Shown: one piece after another, positions 60,634 through 64,000 of the stretch
Layout: each line of letters begins with the position of its first letter
Numbering within the stretch: position 1 is the first letter of the stretch
Origin: Stratiolaelaps scimitus
Lineage: Eukaryota > Arthropoda > Arachnida > Mesostigmata > Laelapidae
Length of the DNA stretch: 64,000 nt
Assembly: GCA_019614645.1 (NCBI GenBank)
Contig: JABWDB010000004.1
Location: 15,686,001 to 15,750,000 of the forward strand
Reading direction: 5' to 3'
Program-made: the position numbers and the translations under genes
Notes under the pieces: generated by a model
Seen by the model: only the letters and a program-made list of their open reading frames with translations
Databases searched by the model: none
Told to the model about the DNA's origin: nothing

Positions 60634-61805
60634 GTCGTTATGTATCAATGGAAAGACCACTTAATGAAATTCTAATCACTCAAAGGCGCCTAGTTATCAC
60701 GATGGGTAAAAAAATGTGCTAGAAACAATGTTTTCCCTTTTCAGCCCCCTAAGTTAAACAAATGAAATTAATGAATATTAAACCGCCTGGAATATCAAAC
60801 TGAACTTCATAACTAAACGAAATCGCTGAGACTCTGACAAATAAATGCTACCAGATATCGTCCACGTTTAACTATTGAAAATGAGATTACGTTGAGAAGC
60901 CAAAGGCATAAACGGTGAATAGATGAGCAGCCGTAAGGAGAAGATTATGTTCCATGGTTTAGACACGTGGCCGCGGAATCACCATTTGGCGTAAAGTGCT
61001 AACGCTTCCTATGATTCGTTATATTTGGCTTATTGTGTATGTACCCTTGTCGTCTTTGGAAGAAAGATACTAATAATCAACATGTTCACTATTTGCACCG
61101 CGGAGAGCTGATAGCAACGTACACGATGTCATCTGCTATGATATCTGGTCACAGGAGCCGTCGAGGTAGGACGATTCCGCCGGCGATTAGCAATAGAACA
61201 GTGGGTAGAAGTAGCTTTCGGGACCCAGCAAGGTTGGCTGAAGCGCCTGTCATAGCGCACTGCAACTCCTCCGGTGAGAACTCTACAATTGGCATTGATC
61301 TGGAAGAAAATAATAGCAACTACTGGTTATTATTACGCTCATATTTCACAAAGACGACTCTGAAATAATGGCTGTGCGATCCATACGGTGCCAGATAATT
61401 AGTAAAGAGTTCCGGAGATGATTAGACGATTATCAGATCCGGGCAGGCTCAATTATGTCAGAACCGAAATTTGTTTAATATCGTTCTACACCGGGTTCTG
61501 TCGTTCTGATGTTGTTTTTGTGAATAAATGATGCGGAAATCAAATACGTGCATACATCATACATGTGTAGCTTGTTATGTGTTTCATCCACACACAAGTA
61601 GGCGTACCCAACGAACGGCACTTTACAACACTCACTCGCTCTCACTTATTCAATATGCTGATTGTCTCGATACTGTCATATAATGACTCTATCTGGATTA
61701 CATGGGTGCCATGTCGGAATCTAACATAAACTTGCAAGCATTTATTTCCACAGACAGTATGGGTTAGGTCGGTCTAAAGTTGAGCGAGGGGGTCGGGATA
61801 GCAGG

Positions 61806-61843
61806 CGATCCGTGGGTGGCTGGAATAGGCCACCCACGGATCG
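61806..61843. repeat. Perfect 15-bp-arm hairpin
   Basis: Arms CGATCCGTGGGTGGC (61806-61820) and GCCACCCACGGATCG (61829-61843) are exact reverse complements with an 8-nt loop (TGGAATAG). The stem is G+C-rich. Confidence 0.95.
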
Positions 61844-63406
61844 AACAGGTGGCTACCCGTTTGCCACTGAGCCGTCGAACGTTGAACGAAGGTACGATTC
61901 GGGCCGTCAGACCGAATGAGCGGAGAATCCTCAACGGTTACAATTTCGATCGGCACTGTCATGTAGCCATCTCTCCTTGGATAGCTCGCTGCTGATAGAG
62001 GGCCGACCTCGTTACCTCGGCGAATCTTTGGTGACCGTCGACACCCGCCCGAAACACAGCCTCCAGCTTTTTTCTCTCTTATCCCTTTGCTCTTTGCTAT
62101 CCCGAGCCGCGAGTTCACCTTTCGCCTCTGTACCGCTTCGTTCCACGGTGCTGTCAATCGATTTTTGTATGAGAAATATATATTGGATGTTGCGCACTTT
62201 GCAGTAGACCCCTCTCACGCTGTCCACCCCCCGCCCATTGCGCACCCAACAACAAGTTCAGCATAGGCCGAGTTGCGGCCGCTTGTTTGAGGCTGCTGAA
62301 CTACGATCTACGTCCTACCTCCCCTCATCTGATATCTTGTAACGCGTCCTTGCTGGTTAACACAAGCAAAGTCGTTCGATTAGAGTGGATGTAGCAGCAT
62401 GAGCGCGCGATTCCTCGACAGTCGGAGACTGAACTCATTTGGAGGAAGCAACGTTTATTTCTAAGGGGAGACTGTACCTCATCACCGCTGGCTACGTTGT
62501 AACATAGCTCTTGTAGAAATAATTTGAAATGGTGCAGATATGTGGATTGGCCCCGCGTCCATTGCGACCTAACTAAATATATCGGCCGGTCCAAAGGAGG
62601 TTGCCGGGAAACTGTTGCTTGGGGCAAGATGAAAAATGATTGAGAAGCGCCAGTATATTCGCTGATCGAGTGCAGGATTCTATTTCAAGCGTTCGTTTTT
62701 GTGCTTTTTTTTAGATCGAATTATCTCTACTTTAGAGGACGAACTTTGACCAATCGTTTTTCAGCAAGCAGAAATAGTCGCCGGTGTATTCATTAACAAG
62801 ATCGATTCTGCTTTCAACAAGAGTGCCGTTGTTATATCGCTTGCGTCGCTGTACGTAGACAGATTTTAGACCTAATGAATACTGCAAATGGTTGGATTAA
62901 TATAATAGAAGACATAATAGAATATATACAGAATAGAAGCGGAAAGGGTTAAAATAATAATAGTAATACCAATTATTATTATTATATTTACCTATAGATA
63001 CATAATTGACAAGTCTCACAATTAGTAATATGCTATCATTATCATATCCTATTATTGATGGGATTACTCCTATATATCACCACAATCCAAGGTAGGCTAC
63101 ACAAGCAGCATCATCGTCGCATTTCCGTCTTGTAGTGCATTTATAAGTAGTAACCATGTCAGATCATTGAATGCCTAAACATCTACGTTGTCTACATGTT
63201 TAAGGTTCTATCGAAGCACAGGTATCAGAGGACAAATAACGACGCATGTATTGGCCCAGAAGTAATCGGACGTTATTTATAGCCTAACACAATGTATTGC
63301 GTGGTCTAGCCGAGCAAGGTCTTGTCGGAGACGAGATTGCGTGCGTCGGGTTCGGATGACTGTTGCCATTGTTACTGTCCAGCAAAAACTGTTCGAATGA
63401 TCCTAC

Positions 63407-63584
63407 CTGCCATTAGGTAATGTGCATGTTGCGCGTCGGGCGACTCTGTGGACTTGCAGAGCGGTTGAAGGCTCGAAGCGTTGTCCTGCCCTGGCTCCTT
63501 CACGGAGCCACCATCGGAGTCGGCGTGCCAGCCAGGCCAACTCGCAGGAACACCGCCAAGGGTTGTCCTCCAGCCGCAGGCCGC
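63407..63584 (-). CDS. Internal exon of a leucine-rich-repeat protein: LRR C-terminal cap (partial gene)
   Basis: One frame reads GLRLEDNPWRCSCELAWLA, the hallmark NPWxCxC start of an LRRCT domain, followed by a Trp/Arg-rich helix and TCTLPNGR, matching the later C..P part of the domain. It is bounded by an acceptor with a pyrimidine-rich tract (TTTCTCCCC...TTCCAG) and a good donor (GGCAG|GTAGGA), so it is an internal exon (178 nt, phase 1 in, phase 2 out). LRRCT domains cap extracellular LRR arrays in secreted or membrane proteins such as Slit, kekkons and LRR-Ig proteins. The stretch between the second and third Cys is longer than usual. Upstream exons would lie beyond the right edge; downstream exons were not found. 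Confidence 0.75.
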
Positions 63585-64000
63585 CTGGAAGTTCAGGGCG
63601 GGGAGAAATTGAGTTAAACGAATGATTTGCGGGAGCGTATTATTACCGCTATGCTCAAATGTCAACAAGAAAAATAGTCTTAATGTCTATTAGCAAAACG
63701 CTGTAAGAAAGTGGTATTGAGAAAAAAATTACCTAACGTCAAGTATTTAAGATATCTACAACCCACCATTATTATTATATTATTCGTAGAGTTATTTTGT
63801 ACATGGAGGAACCGTGGAGAACTCTTGAACCACGCGTCATAACCTGGTGGAACTTGTTCCTATTATATTTATACCTGAGTTGTTTGATTGTATGTTGCTC
63901 ATTGCTGGTTCAGTTTCTTCGAATAGAATAAATGCTGTTACCTCGTTTAGTGTCAAAAACTCACCGTTCCGTGATCGGACTTTTATTTCTAGAAAAAACA
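63585..64000. other. Right edge, no gene seen
   Basis: A+T-rich. Probably intron of the minus-strand LRR gene. Confidence 0.5.

Larger units (their letters stand above)
57786..63406. other. Intergenic or intronic DNA before the LRR exon
   Basis: Contains (TA)n at 58714-58758 and 60596-60626, a tandem repeat of a roughly 19-nt ACGACTGTCCAC-containing unit near 58170-58207, and a perfect hairpin at 61806-61843. A minus-strand exon-like frame at about 58974-59130 ends in a perfect donor (GTTA|GTAAGT) but its acceptor is weak. Since the LRR gene at 63.4 kb is on the minus strand, some of this may be its downstream intron. Confidence 0.4.

Noticed and set aside
61774..62157. 127-codon minus-strand open frame
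   Set aside because: Starts with TTG and its end is built from a perfect hairpin; no family similarity.
63420..63625. Plus-strand frames (GLAERLKARS...) at the right edge
   Set aside because: Antisense to the LRRCT exon, which has both splice sites and a family signature.

Overview
This window looks like nuclear DNA of an arthropod, most likely a chelicerate such as a mesostigmatid mite. The genes are split by introns with GT..AG borders and phase-consistent exons. Intergenic DNA is A+T-rich and full of (TA)n and (GA)n microsatellites, and there are decayed mariner and Tc-type transposons. The taxon is inferred from gene content and architecture; no marker gene fixes it. There is no sign of operons, CRISPR arrays, rRNA or tRNA genes.

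Left part (1-11.1 kb). A complete serine carboxypeptidase of the CPVL type lies on the minus strand in four exons (1238-5264). Its Ser-Asp-His triad is intact. A second minus-strand gene (9472-11126, four exons) encodes a small FCP1/SCP-type HAD phosphatase resembling Dullard/CTDNEP1, with the DxDxT motif intact.

GPCR cluster (14.2-23.4 kb, plus strand). Two tandem paralogous rhodopsin-class receptors of the FMRFamide-receptor-like type can be rebuilt from four coding exons each (14268-16121 and 18067-20564). All their introns are phase 1, the exon carrying the end of TM1 and TM2 is 126 nt in both, and a splice acceptor sits 5-6 nt before each start codon. Both lack the near-universal TM1 asparagine and the TM3 disulfide cysteine. 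Close by are two possible secreted peptides: a short signal-peptide-like exon (20641, plus strand) and a 111-residue protein with dibasic sites (22492-22827, minus strand).

Middle (24-32 kb). Mainly non-coding DNA. It holds mariner remnants, a dispersed repeat, a 55-bp-arm inverted repeat (30337-30601), and a possible small spliced gene on the minus strand near 26.1-26.5 kb.

32.3-36.6 kb. A five-exon plus-strand gene encodes a nuclear-type protein of about 1019 residues. It is proline/alanine-rich, then acidic and serine-rich, and carries an AT-hook. I do not recognise its family.

Right part (36.6-64 kb). Mostly non-coding: a Tc3-like transposase N-terminal fragment (41056-41421), a G+C- and purine-rich belt at about 43.4-49.2 kb that may be promoter or 5' leader DNA of an unseen gene, a third mariner remnant (51540-51830), two strong hairpins, and at the right edge a minus-strand exon coding an LRR C-terminal capping domain (63407-63584) whose gene runs out of the window.

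Exon borders were read by eye from splice consensus, reading phase and family similarity. No transcript data were available.
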